In this document: positions 1 to 6,551 of the stretch, piece by piece
Layout of the letters: the number at the start of each line of letters is the position of its first letter
Position numbering within the stretch: position 1 is the stretch's first letter
DNA from: Saprospiraceae bacterium
GTDB lineage: Bacteria; Bacteroidota; Bacteroidia; Chitinophagales; Saprospiraceae
NCBI GenBank assembly: GCA_020849825.1
Contig: JADZFP010000081.1
Location: 1 to 13,993 of the forward strand
Reading direction: 5' to 3'
Length of the DNA: 13,993 nucleotides
The notes under the pieces: model-generated
Told to the model about the DNA's origin: nothing
What the model saw: only the letters and a program-made list of their open reading frames with translations
Database searches by the model: none
Made by a program: the position numbers and the translations under genes

Positions 1-91
1 CATCATCGCCTACTTCCGCGGCAAACATGGCTTTGAGCATGCCCGCCGTCGGTTTGGTCACCGTATCGGAGATGAGGTTGATGATGTCCAT
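1..91 (-). CDS. ltaE: Low-specificity L-threonine aldolase, N-terminal fragment (runs off left edge)
   Basis: The first 30 codons of a gene read leftwards off the window. The peptide contains LISDTVTKPTAGML and ends AAEVGDD, the N-terminal signature of PLP-dependent threonine aldolases (family pattern SDTVTKPT..M...A..AEVGDD). These fold-type I enzymes cleave L-threonine or L-allo-threonine to glycine and acetaldehyde in the cytoplasm. The start is the ATG at 89-91. It lies 12 bp after the yidC stop codon on the same strand, so the two are probably cotranscribed although functionally unrelated. The catalytic lysine and the rest of the protein are outside the window. The identification rests on the N-terminal motif only, but that motif is highly characteristic. 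Confidence 0.88.
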   Translation of the reverse strand, partial: MDIINLISDTVTKPTAGMLKAMFAAEVGDD

Positions 92-103
92 GATTCGCCC
101 TGT

Positions 104-2002
104 TTATTTCTTTTTGCCCTGTTGTTTGTTGCGCTCTTCCTGGATGCGCTGTTGTTCCTTTACGGCCTGTTCAAGTCGCGCCCGGAAGCCGCTTTCCTTT
201 TTCGGCTTTTGGCGATTGCGTTCGAGTTGGGCGTTTATTTTTTCGTGGTCGATGAGGTAGCGTTTGGTGACCACCGTCTGTCCGATGTTCAGGATGTTGC
301 TGAAACACAGGTAGAGCGTAAGACCCGAAGCGAAGCTGTTGAAGAAGAACATGAACATGACCGGCATGAAATATTGCATGTATTTCATGATCTTCATCTG
401 ATCGTTTTGCATAGCGCCGGTGTCCATTTGTTTCATCGAATACCAGGTGTACCACAGCGTGGTAGCGACCCAGATCAGGGTAAAGGCGCTGATATGGTTG
501 CCGAAGCCGGGCAGCATGAAGGGCAGTTTGAACGCCACGTCGTAGCTCGACAGGTCGGGCGCCCACAGGAAGCCTTCCTGCCGGAATTCGATGGCGGCCG
601 GGAAGAAGCGGTACAAGGCAAACCAGATCGGCATTTGCAGCAGGATGGGGAAACAGCCGCCCAGCGGATTGACGCCGAATTCATTATACATTTTCATGGT
701 TTCGACCGACATGGCCTGCTGGTCGTCGCCGTGTTTGCGTTTCAGTTCTTCCATGCGGGGTTTGAGGGCCGACATCTTGGCCTGGCTCAACACCATGCGA
801 TAGGTAAGCGGGTACACCAGCAATTTGACCAAAAGCGTCAGCATCAGAATAACGATGCCCTGGTTGCCGATGAAGCCGGCCAGAAAAACGAACATCGGGC
901 GGATGACCCAGCGGTTGATGGCGCCGAAAATGCTGGACCCGAACGGAATGATGTCTTCCAGCGTGACGTCGTAGCTGCGCAGTCTTTTGAAATCATTGGG
1001 GCCGGTGTAGATGGCCATGTTCAATGCCCCGCCGGCCGGATTCTGAACCGGCAATACGGCCGAGGTTTTCAGAATTTTCAGATCGGGGTCGGCGTCGGTC
1101 TGCATCAGGGTTTCACCCGCGAAGTTGCGGAAAGAGAAGTCCTGCGCAATGATCGAAGTGTTGAAAAACTGGTTGCTGTGCGAAAACCATTTAACCGGCT
1201 TGTCGCCCAGTTGCTCGGAGTCGTTTTCGCGGCAGTTGCAATAGTCGGGGTCGCCGTCGGCGGTTTTGAAATACACCGTCGACATGGTGCGCTCGTACTG
1301 CTGGTTTTTTTCCAGTTTGTCGAGGTGATTTACCCAGGTCAACTGCAGATTGGCCTGTCCGGCGGGGAACACCTGGTCCATGCCCACGGTAGCCACCCGG
1401 TAGTCGAGGTGGTAGTCGTTGTCGCGCAGGGTGTAGGTTTGTTCGAAATAGCCGCCGCCGTTGACAGGCGCCTTGAACGTGATCGAGTTGCCGTTTTGGC
1501 TAGCGGTGAAATACAGGTCGCTGGTATTGACCGCTCCTGCGGCGCTGCCTTGTACCGGGATGCTGTATTCGAAGCGGTTTTTGCTGTCTTCAAGCAGGTA
1601 GACCGGGCTTTTGGCGTCGTTCCCGGCTGTATCGCTGTTGATCTTATCGTATTTTTTCAAAAATACTTCGCGGATGCGGCCTCCCTTGCTGGAGAATACG
1701 ATGCGCACCACGTCGTTTTCCAGTTTGAACAACTGCTCCTGGCCGCTGGCTGCCGGGGTAAAAGCGGCGAATTTGGCGGCGAGCAGGGCGTTTTGTGCAG
1801 AATCGGCGGCAGGCGAGGGCGCTGCGACAGGTGCGGCAGCCTGGGCCGGCGCCGGCGCCGTTTGTACGGCTGTGCTATCTGGCGTGGTTGAGGCTGCCTG
1901 TTCGTCTTTCTTGGGTGCGGAATACTGCATCCAGAAGAACAGGAGCAGGAAAATCAGACCCATGCCTACATAGGTACTGAGGTTGTTTTGTTTCTCTTCC
2001 AT
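104..2002 (-). CDS. yidC: Membrane protein insertase YidC (Oxa1/Alb3 family)
   Basis: 632 aa. YidC inserts and folds inner-membrane proteins, alone or with SecYEG. An N-terminal membrane span (about residues 11-27) is followed by an Ala/Pro/Thr-rich linker (36-85), the large periplasmic beta-domain (about 90-345) and the conserved insertase core with five membrane spans (about 365-585). Core signatures are VYPLTYRM (396-403), the MYNEFGVNPLGGCFPILLQM block starting at 438, and IWFALYR (459-465). The tail after about 585 is strongly basic (KKESGFRARL, ending GKKK), as in many Gram-negative homologues, and fits ribosome contact. At the position of the groove arginine of E. coli YidC (VRGIMYPLT) this protein has Lys393 (VKLLVYPLT), so the positive charge is kept. 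Start ATG at 2000-2002; a -7-like box lies upstream at 2071-2078. Full length for a Bacteroidetes YidC. Confidence 0.97.
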   Translation of the reverse strand: MEEKQNNLSTYVGMGLIFLLLFFWMQYSAPKKDEQAASTTPDSTAVQTAPAPAQAAAPVAAPSPAADSAQNALLAAKFAAFTPAASGQEQLFKLENDVVRIVFSSKGGRIREVFLKKYDKINSDTAGNDAKSPVYLLEDSKNRFEYSIPVQGSAAGAVNTSDLYFTASQNGNSITFKAPVNGGGYFEQTYTLRDNDYHLDYRVATVGMDQVFPAGQANLQLTWVNHLDKLEKNQQYERTMSTVYFKTADGDPDYCNCRENDSEQLGDKPVKWFSHSNQFFNTSIIAQDFSFRNFAGETLMQTDADPDLKILKTSAVLPVQNPAGGALNMAIYTGPNDFKRLRSYDVTLEDIIPFGSSIFGAINRWVIRPMFVFLAGFIGNQGIVILMLTLLVKLLVYPLTYRMVLSQAKMSALKPRMEELKRKHGDDQQAMSVETMKMYNEFGVNPLGGCFPILLQMPIWFALYRFFPAAIEFRQEGFLWAPDLSSYDVAFKLPFMLPGFGNHISAFTLIWVATTLWYTWYSMKQMDTGAMQNDQMKIMKYMQYFMPVMFMFFFNSFASGLTLYLCFSNILNIGQTVVTKRYLIDHEKINAQLERNRQKPKKESGFRARLEQAVKEQQRIQEERNKQQGKKK

Positions 2003-2050
2003 GTAATCTGTTTGCCGGTGCGGGCGTTTGGGTGGAAATTTTTTTAAACG

Positions 2051-2527
2051 ATGCCCGCTTTAAAGCGCCGCAAAAGTAGGATAAAACACGTCGTGCCCAT
2101 ACGAACGCTCGAAGATTCTCCGTCAACACTCGACCGAAGCCTGCTTTCAGCCTATTTAAAGACGGCGTACCGACTGCCGACTCTGGGCCTGACAATACGC
2201 GTCAACCAGCCCTGCCCGGCGCTTTGGACCTTGTTGCCGGGGAGTTCACTGGCCATTGTGACGGCCTGGAATCCCGGCTCCCGGATGCTCCCGGGCGCAG
2301 AAAACCGGCAGCGCAACGAAGCTTTGACAAAAGCTTTGCCGCCACACGCCGTTGCTATACTTCCCGCTTTGGGCGAAGGCGACGCGGGCGACTGGCCCCC
2401 GGAAGAGAGTTTGGGTATTGCGGGTGTTTCGCTGGAAGAGGCTGCCCGTCTGGCGGCGCTTTTTGAGCAAAATGCATTTGTTTTTGTTGAAAAAGACCAG
2501 GCAGCCGTGCTTGTCTGGGTAAGATGA
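2051..2527 (+). CDS. DUF3293 domain-containing protein
   Basis: Up to 158 aa, cytoplasmic, function unknown. From about residue 28 onward (LDRSLLSAYLKTAYRLP...) the sequence follows the DUF3293 pattern: a beta-strand with an R.NQP motif (TIRVNQPCPAL, 48-58), AIVTAWNPGSR near 68-78, GEGDAGDWPPEESL near 107-120, and a C-terminal FEQNAFVFVEKDQAAVLVW. The ITAWNPGS, GDWPPE and FGQNA-like blocks are the family hallmarks. The only upstream ATG is at 2051, but the first 27 residues (basic, unlike the family) overlap the probable yidC -7 box. The GTG at 2093 (residue 15) or another weak start could therefore be the real one. Divergent from yidC; its stop lies 8 bp before a 165-bp palindromic element. 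Confidence 0.8.
   Translation: MPALKRRKSRIKHVVPIRTLEDSPSTLDRSLLSAYLKTAYRLPTLGLTIRVNQPCPALWTLLPGSSLAIVTAWNPGSRMLPGAENRQRNEALTKALPPHAVAILPALGEGDAGDWPPEESLGIAGVSLEEAARLAALFEQNAFVFVEKDQAAVLVWVR
2071..2078 (-). promoter_or_regulatory. Putative Bacteroidetes -7 box for yidC
   Basis: On the minus strand the sequence TACTTTTG matches the Bacteroidetes primary-sigma -7 consensus TAnnTTTG. It lies about 70 bp upstream of the yidC ATG, giving a leader of roughly 60 nt. No clear TTTG -33 box is visible at the right spacing. A 12-bp perfect palindrome, CGCTTTAAAGCG (2056-2067), sits just downstream, near the predicted start of transcription. Confidence 0.45.
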
Positions 2528-2535
2528 CGATCATC

Positions 2536-2700
2536 AAGAGCATGGTTGGGATTTTCTGCCGGCGGCAAAAACGAGGGCTTTTTGCGTCAGTTTTCGCGTT
2601 TTTGAAGGAGCATAGCCGGGGCTACGTGACTGAAAAAAGGTGAAAAATGGCGGAAAAAGAACCGTTTTTGACCCGGTGAGAAAATCCCAACCATGCTCTT
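2536..2700. repeat. 165-bp imperfect palindrome with 22-bp perfect terminal inverted repeats
   Basis: The outer arms 2536-2557 and 2679-2700 are exact reverse complements over 22 bp; the left arm begins AAGAGCATGGTTGGG. The interior continues the symmetry imperfectly: CAAAAACG, CTTTTT, CGCCA/CGTCA and TTTTC blocks pair across the centre, which closes with TAGCC-GG-GGCTA (2613-2624). The centre of the inner hairpin (2618-2619) coincides with the centre of the outer arms. The whole element could therefore form one hairpin of about 80 bp per arm. It contains no ORF and shows no clear target-site duplication. It lies between the DUF3293 stop and the nspC start, both on the plus strand. A MITE-like or REP-like repeat is the likeliest class. 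Confidence 0.85.
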
Positions 2701-2771
2701 TACAAAAAAATTACGCCCAAACCGGAATTCCCCCGGAACTTCACCCTCCTAAAATTTGACCGTATCGACCA

Positions 2772-3911
2772 ATGGATATTTCCAAAATCCCTTCCCCCTG
2801 TTTTGTGCTCGACGAGGCGGCACTGCGCCGCAACCTGGAACTGATCAGCCGCGTACAGCGCGAAGCCGGCGTGCAGATCATTCTTGCGTTCAAAGGCTTT
2901 GCCATGTGGAGCGCATTCCCGCTGGTGCGCCAGTATGTGAACGGCGCCACAGCTTCCTCGCTGAGCGAGGCGCGTTTGTGCTACGAGGAAATGAAAACCG
3001 AGGCGCACACCTATTCCGTGGCATATTTGCCGCGCGAATTCAACCAGATTCTCAAAATTTCGAGCCATATCACCTTCAACTCCCTGTCGCAATACCGGCG
3101 TTTTAAAAAACGGCTGGAGCGTTTCCCGGAGCACGTCAGCCCCGGCTTGCGCGTCAATCCGGAATGGTCGCCCGTCGAAACCGCCCTGTACAACCCGGCC
3201 TCGGCGGGGTCGCGGCTGGGCGAGGTGGTCGAAAACCTCAAAGGAAAATTGCCGGAGGGCATCGAAGGACTTCATTTTCACGTGCTCTGCGAATCGACGA
3301 GTTATGACCTCGAAAAGGTGCTGGAAAACTTCGAGCAGCGCTTCGGTCGCTTTTTCCCGCAACTGAAATGGGTCAATTTCGGCGGCGGCCCCCTCATGAC
3401 CCGTGAAGGCTACGACGTGGAGCACCTTATCCGCGTGCTGCGGGCGTTCCGCGAGCGACACCCCCACCTGCACGTAATCCTCGAACCCGGCAGTGCCTTT
3501 GCCTGGGATACCGGCGTTCTGGTGGCAACCGTACTCGATATCGTCGAAAACAAAGGCATCAAAACAGCCATTCTCGACGTGTCGTTTACCGCCCACATGC
3601 CCGATACCCTCGAAATGCCCTATCGCCCTCGCATCCGCAACGCGCACCTCGATCCCTCCGAAGGGCGATACCGCTACCGCCTCGGCGGCGTAAGTTGCCT
3701 GAGCGGCGACTTTATGACCGAATACGGCTTTGATAAACCGCTAAAAACGGGGCAAAAACTCGTCTTCGAAGACATGATCCACTACACCATGGTCAAAACC
3801 ACCACCTTTAATGGCGTGACGCACCCGTCTATCGCCATCTGGCACGAAGACGACCGGCTCGAAATCGTTAAAAGATTCGGATACCGGGATTATAAAAACC
3901 GGTTATCATGA
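2772..3911 (+). CDS. nspC: Carboxynorspermidine / carboxyspermidine decarboxylase
   Basis: 379 aa, full length. This PLP-dependent fold-type III (alanine racemase-like barrel) enzyme decarboxylates carboxyspermidine or carboxynorspermidine, the last step of the alternative polyamine pathway common in Bacteroidetes and Vibrio. Visible features are N-terminal SPCFVLDE (8-15), the PLP-lysine motif ILAFKGFAMWS (Lys41), GATASSLSEARL (58-69), the glycine loop NFGGGPL (202-208), EPGSAF (238-243), and SCLSGD (308-313), where Cys309 and Asp313 sit in the substrate loop contributed across the dimer. HYTMVKTTTFNGV (337-349) carries the PLP-phosphate tyrosine region. KGFAMWS plus GATASSL distinguishes it from diaminopimelate and ornithine decarboxylases. 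The partner carboxyspermidine dehydrogenase is not in the window. The ATG at 2772 is well placed relative to the family N-terminus. Confidence 0.93.
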   Translation: MDISKIPSPCFVLDEAALRRNLELISRVQREAGVQIILAFKGFAMWSAFPLVRQYVNGATASSLSEARLCYEEMKTEAHTYSVAYLPREFNQILKISSHITFNSLSQYRRFKKRLERFPEHVSPGLRVNPEWSPVETALYNPASAGSRLGEVVENLKGKLPEGIEGLHFHVLCESTSYDLEKVLENFEQRFGRFFPQLKWVNFGGGPLMTREGYDVEHLIRVLRAFRERHPHLHVILEPGSAFAWDTGVLVATVLDIVENKGIKTAILDVSFTAHMPDTLEMPYRPRIRNAHLDPSEGRYRYRLGGVSCLSGDFMTEYGFDKPLKTGQKLVFEDMIHYTMVKTTTFNGVTHPSIAIWHEDDRLEIVKRFGYRDYKNRLS

Positions 3912-3915
3912 AGGA

Positions 3916-4070
3916 GGGTTGATGAGGTTGATAAAAGGTTGATAAGGGTTGATGAGGTTTATAAGGGTTTATAAAAAGGAGAGTGGACGCTCTCATATCA
4001 CCCTTATCAACCTTTTATAAACCTTATAAACCCTTATCAACCTCATCAACCTTTTCCACTTCATCAACCC
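3916..4070. repeat. Inverted array of about 10-bp GGKTKATRA repeats flanking a small hairpin
   Basis: From 3916 to about 3977 six degenerate units (GGGTTGATGA, GGTTGATAAAA, GGTTTATAA and similar; 9-11 bp each) run on the plus strand. From about 4001 to 4070 a similar number run in the reverse complement (e.g. CCTTATCAACC, CCTCATCAACC). Between them GAGAG (3980-3984) pairs with CTCTC (3990-3994). The two halves can form a long imperfect stem. The element separates convergent nspC and the 44-codon gene, so it may act as a bidirectional transcription barrier. A shorter stretch of the same repeat occurs at 13364-13388. Confidence 0.8.
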
Positions 4071-4089
4071 TAACTACCCCATGTTATCC

Positions 4090-4224
4090 TTATGCAAAAA
4101 TAAAATAAAGCATAAGCATAAGAGCGATGGTAGCTACTGCCACGATGATCATGAATTTTTTGTTGTCTTCACGATCCTGTTTGGCAAAAACATTCTTTTT
4201 AGTGGATTTGATTTTCGATGCCAT
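4090..4224 (-). CDS. Small single-span membrane protein, 44 aa
   Basis: A short reading frame from the ATG at 4222-4224 to the TAA at 4090-4092 encodes 44 residues. The N-terminal half is polar and Lys-rich (MASKIKSTKKNVFAKQDRED). The C-terminal half is one hydrophobic helix (about residues 24-44: FMIIVAVATIALMLMLYFIF then Ala). This is the layout of a small tail-anchored or N-in membrane protein. It follows the peptide transporter gene on the same strand after about 70 bp that contain an 8-bp tandem repeat. I do not recognise a family. Support comes from the clean hydropathy pattern, the ATG start and the position between annotated repeats; the short length leaves some doubt. Its role is unknown, and linkage to the transporter is only by proximity. 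Confidence 0.6.
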   Translation of the reverse strand: MASKIKSTKKNVFAKQDREDNKKFMIIVAVATIALMLMLYFIFA

Positions 4225-4242
4225 GAGAACTGAATTTTAAAT

Positions 4243-4282
4243 TATTTGAGGATTCGAAGATTTGAAGATTCGAGGATTCGAT
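4243..4282. repeat. 8-bp tandem repeat, five units (consensus GATTCGAR)
   Basis: Units of 8 bp run without gaps from 4251 to 4282 (GATTCGAA, GATTTGAA, GATTCGAG, GATTCGAT), preceded by a degenerate unit TATTTGAG at 4243-4250. The array lies in the short gap between the transporter stop and the start of the 44-codon gene. Confidence 0.8.
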
Positions 4283-4295
4283 TCATCACTCATCA

Positions 4296-5936
4296 CTAAC
4301 TAAGTCCTTGTTCGCGGAACAGGCGGTTGAGCCAGCGCAGCATGGCGAATAGGGCCAGGGAGGCGATGGCGAGCAGGACGAAATTTACCCAGAAGAAATT
4401 GGCCTTGTCGTCGTAGCGGTCCCACATGGTGGCCAGTACGCCGCTGAGTTTGTTGCCCAGTGAGGTGGCCAGTTGCCAGCCGCCCATCATCAGGCCGGTG
4501 ATGTGGCGGGGCGCCATTTTCGATACCATCGAGAGCCCCATAGGGCTGAGGCACAGTTCGCCCACGGTAATGACGGCGTAGGTGGCAATGAGCCACCAGG
4601 CCGAGGCTTTGACGGCGCCATTGTGGCAGGCGTATACGGCGGCGATGGTGACGAGTGTCGACAGGGCAGAGATCACCAGACCCCAGCCGATTTTGGCCGG
4701 TGTGGTGGGTTCTTTGCCCCTTTTGCGCAGCCAGGCGAAGAAAAGAATCAGCAAAGGGGTAAAAGCGATGACAAAAAAAGGATTGACCGATTGGTACAAT
4801 TCGGTTGATACCAGCGACAGGCTTTCGCCCTTGGGAGGGCGCTCGGCCGCCGGAATATTGATGAAATAGGGATCGACATTGGGCTCTTTGATAATTTTCC
4901 CTTCCGCATCGCGGCTGGTGCGAAACTGGTGGTCGTATTTGGGCACCAGGGCCGTGTCGTTTTTGACCTCCTGCACGAGCCGCAGCCCGGAAGCCATGGG
5001 TTCCACGACGGCCGGCATGCTGCGATCGGTGTAAAACTCCGCCCAGGTCGTGAGCGCGGTGCCGTTCTGCTTAAAAACCGCCCAGAACACGATCACCACG
5101 CCGTAAATCGCCAGCAGCGATTTGATGCGCGGCTTGTCTTCGGGTTGTGCCTTCCGGAGCGTCCAGAGGTAAAAAGCGATCACCGGGAGGCTACCGAAAA
5201 TAAAGGCGTCGGTGGAGTTGGAGCCGAAAATGTTGTCGGGAATCATCCAGCCGGCAAAACCCGTCACGATGGCCGGCAGCAGTACCGACGACAACAGGAC
5301 GCCCACGCCCGCCTCGCCTGCCACGGCGGGTTTGCGCACGTCGGCATGGCGGTAGTGCCGCATACCGATCAGGAAAACGCCCACGCCGAGAAACATACCG
5401 ATACCCGCGGCGGCAAAGGCGGCGCCCCAACCCACGTTCCAGCGCAGCCAGGCGGCGAAGAAATTGCAAATGAAAGCCCCGATATTGATCCCCATGTAGA
5501 AGATGTTGTACCCGGTGTCTTTCATCGTTTTGTACTGCTCCTCGTTGTAGAGGTTGCCGAGCAAAACGGAGATATTGGGTTTGAAAAAACCGTTGCCCAG
5601 GATCATAATACCCAGGGAAAGGTAAAAGGTGGTGAGGTTGTTCGGGATGGCGAGCATCAGATAACCGATGCCCATCAGTATGCCGCCGAGAATGATGGAG
5701 CGGCGATAGCCCAGCACTTTATCGGCCAGTAGGCCCCCGATGAACGGCGTCAGGTACACCAGTGCGATGAAGGTGCCGAAAATGTCGGAAGCATCGCCGC
5801 GGTCGAAGGCCAGGCCCCCTCTTTGCGCATCGGTCATGTACAGCATAAAAATGCCGATCATGAGGTAATAACCGAAGCGTTCCCACATTTCGGTGAAAAA
5901 AAGGAAGGGCAAACCCGAGGGATGTTTTGAAAACAT
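4296..5936 (-). CDS. POT/PTR2-family proton-dependent peptide transporter
   Basis: 546 aa inner-membrane MFS transporter importing di- and tripeptides with protons. Diagnostic motifs are all present: the ExxERFxYY proton-coupling motif in the first span (E16, E19, R20, F21, Y23, Y24), GGLLADKVLG (67-76), the PTR2 signature FYMGINIGA (146-154), KQNGTALTTWAEFY (289-302), and GELCLSPMGLSMVSKMAP (459-476), whose Glu460 is the conserved C-terminal-bundle acid. About 14 spans are expected. Between the span ending near 290 and the one starting near 385 there is a hydrophilic insertion of about 80 residues (303-382), larger than in E. coli Dtp proteins and probably periplasmic. Start ATG at 5934-5936, with a TAnnTTTG box about 45 bp upstream. 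It is likely to feed peptides released by exported hydrolases into the cell. The exact substrate range cannot be read from sequence. Confidence 0.93.
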   Translation of the reverse strand: MFSKHPSGLPFLFFTEMWERFGYYLMIGIFMLYMTDAQRGGLAFDRGDASDIFGTFIALVYLTPFIGGLLADKVLGYRRSIILGGILMGIGYLMLAIPNNLTTFYLSLGIMILGNGFFKPNISVLLGNLYNEEQYKTMKDTGYNIFYMGINIGAFICNFFAAWLRWNVGWGAAFAAAGIGMFLGVGVFLIGMRHYRHADVRKPAVAGEAGVGVLLSSVLLPAIVTGFAGWMIPDNIFGSNSTDAFIFGSLPVIAFYLWTLRKAQPEDKPRIKSLLAIYGVVIVFWAVFKQNGTALTTWAEFYTDRSMPAVVEPMASGLRLVQEVKNDTALVPKYDHQFRTSRDAEGKIIKEPNVDPYFINIPAAERPPKGESLSLVSTELYQSVNPFFVIAFTPLLILFFAWLRKRGKEPTTPAKIGWGLVISALSTLVTIAAVYACHNGAVKASAWWLIATYAVITVGELCLSPMGLSMVSKMAPRHITGLMMGGWQLATSLGNKLSGVLATMWDRYDDKANFFWVNFVLLAIASLALFAMLRWLNRLFREQGLS

Positions 5937-5975
5937 GAGCGTTGGTCAGACGTTTGATGAAAAAGCAATGGTGCT

Positions 5976-6025
5976 GCCGGCAAAAATAGAAGCCAAAAGC
6001 AGATCAGCGCACTATTTTTGCCGGC
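5976..6025. promoter_or_regulatory. Divergent promoter region: 14-bp inverted repeat with a -7 box on each strand
   Basis: GCCGGCAAAAATAG (5976-5989) and CTATTTTTGCCGGC (6012-6025) are exact reverse complements with a 22-bp spacer. Each arm contains TATTTTTG, matching the Bacteroidetes -7 consensus TAnnTTTG: on the plus strand at 6013-6020 reading toward the gene at 6067, and on the minus strand at 5988-5981 reading toward the transporter. Predicted leaders are about 40 nt on both sides. No convincing -33 TTTG box was found. The symmetry could alternatively be an operator. Confidence 0.5.
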
Positions 6026-6066
6026 CCTTTCCATCTTTCATATTTTCGCCACCCGAATTCTGAAAA

Positions 6067-6549
6067 ATGTCGACAAAATCGTTGTTCTCCACCCTCGTTT
6101 TCCTGTGCCTCGGCCTCGTTCTGCAGGCGCAGCAGCCCAAAGAAAAAAATCCCGCCGGCCAACCCATCCAAAACTCCTCCGGTCCGTCCATGGCCGCGCC
6201 GGCGCCCAAAGAGACCGATAGTGTGATGGTCACCATCATTCTGAAACACCAGCAAGACAAAAACCTGATGGAAATTCGGCGTATCCTCGAGGCGCAGGGC
6301 TTCTGGGATCAGTTTCCGCCCAAAGACGCCCGCGTCGTTTCCTGGACGCTGGCCGTGGGCCTCGGCCACATCATCGTACTTCAACTTCCGGCCGGCTCCA
6401 TCCGACGGCTCAACCTGGCCATCGAAAATGGCGCATGGGGCGCTTTCGATACGGAAATTTACATCTCCTACGACTACCAGTCGATCTGGCAATCGTACAT
6501 CGAGGCGCGGGAAGAAGCGCGCGAGGAGCGGGAAGAGGATAAAGACTAA
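6067..6549 (+). CDS. Secreted/periplasmic protein of unknown function
   Basis: 160 aa. A Sec signal peptide is evident: Lys4, then hydrophobic LFSTLVFLCLGLVLQA, with cleavage near AQA/Q at about residue 22. After a Pro/Ser-rich linker (24-48) comes a compact domain of about 90 residues: VMVTIILKHQQDKNLMEIRRILEAQGFWDQ..PKDARVVSWTLAVGLGHIIVLQLP...RRLNLAIENGAWGAFDTEIYISYDYQSIW. I recall uncharacterised proteins with a similar pattern in other bacteria but cannot name a family. The predicted alternation of strand, helix, strand, strand, helix suggests a small ferredoxin-like fold; this is inference. The C-terminus is a charged repeat (EAREEAREEREEDKD). Its stop is 2 bp from the stop of the convergent GWxTD gene, so there is no room for a separate terminator. 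Confidence 0.8.
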   Translation: MSTKSLFSTLVFLCLGLVLQAQQPKEKNPAGQPIQNSSGPSMAAPAPKETDSVMVTIILKHQQDKNLMEIRRILEAQGFWDQFPPKDARVVSWTLAVGLGHIIVLQLPAGSIRRLNLAIENGAWGAFDTEIYISYDYQSIWQSYIEAREEAREEREEDKD

Positions 6550-6551
6550 CC

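Noticed and set aside
122..1891. 589-codon plus-strand reading frame opposite yidC
   Set aside because: The minus-strand YidC is full length and unmistakable. The antisense translation is His/Gln/Val-rich with no membrane or domain pattern and is a by-product of GC-rich codon use.
2750..2759. TAAAATTTG as a -7 box for nspC
   Set aside because: It has one base too many between TA and TTTG compared with TAnnTTTG and would leave a leader of only a few nucleotides. It is possible but too weak to annotate.
2700..3647. 315-codon minus-strand reading frame opposite nspC
   Set aside because: nspC carries all PLP-decarboxylase motifs. The antisense translation is low-quality (many FEG, HAQ and RFAE-type runs) and starts inside a real gene.
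2772..3911. Diaminopimelate or ornithine decarboxylase, or alanine racemase, as identity of the PLP enzyme
   Set aside because: The KGFAMWS and GATASSL blocks and the 379-residue length point to carboxy(nor)spermidine decarboxylase; diaminopimelate decarboxylases have different lysine and substrate loops and are longer.
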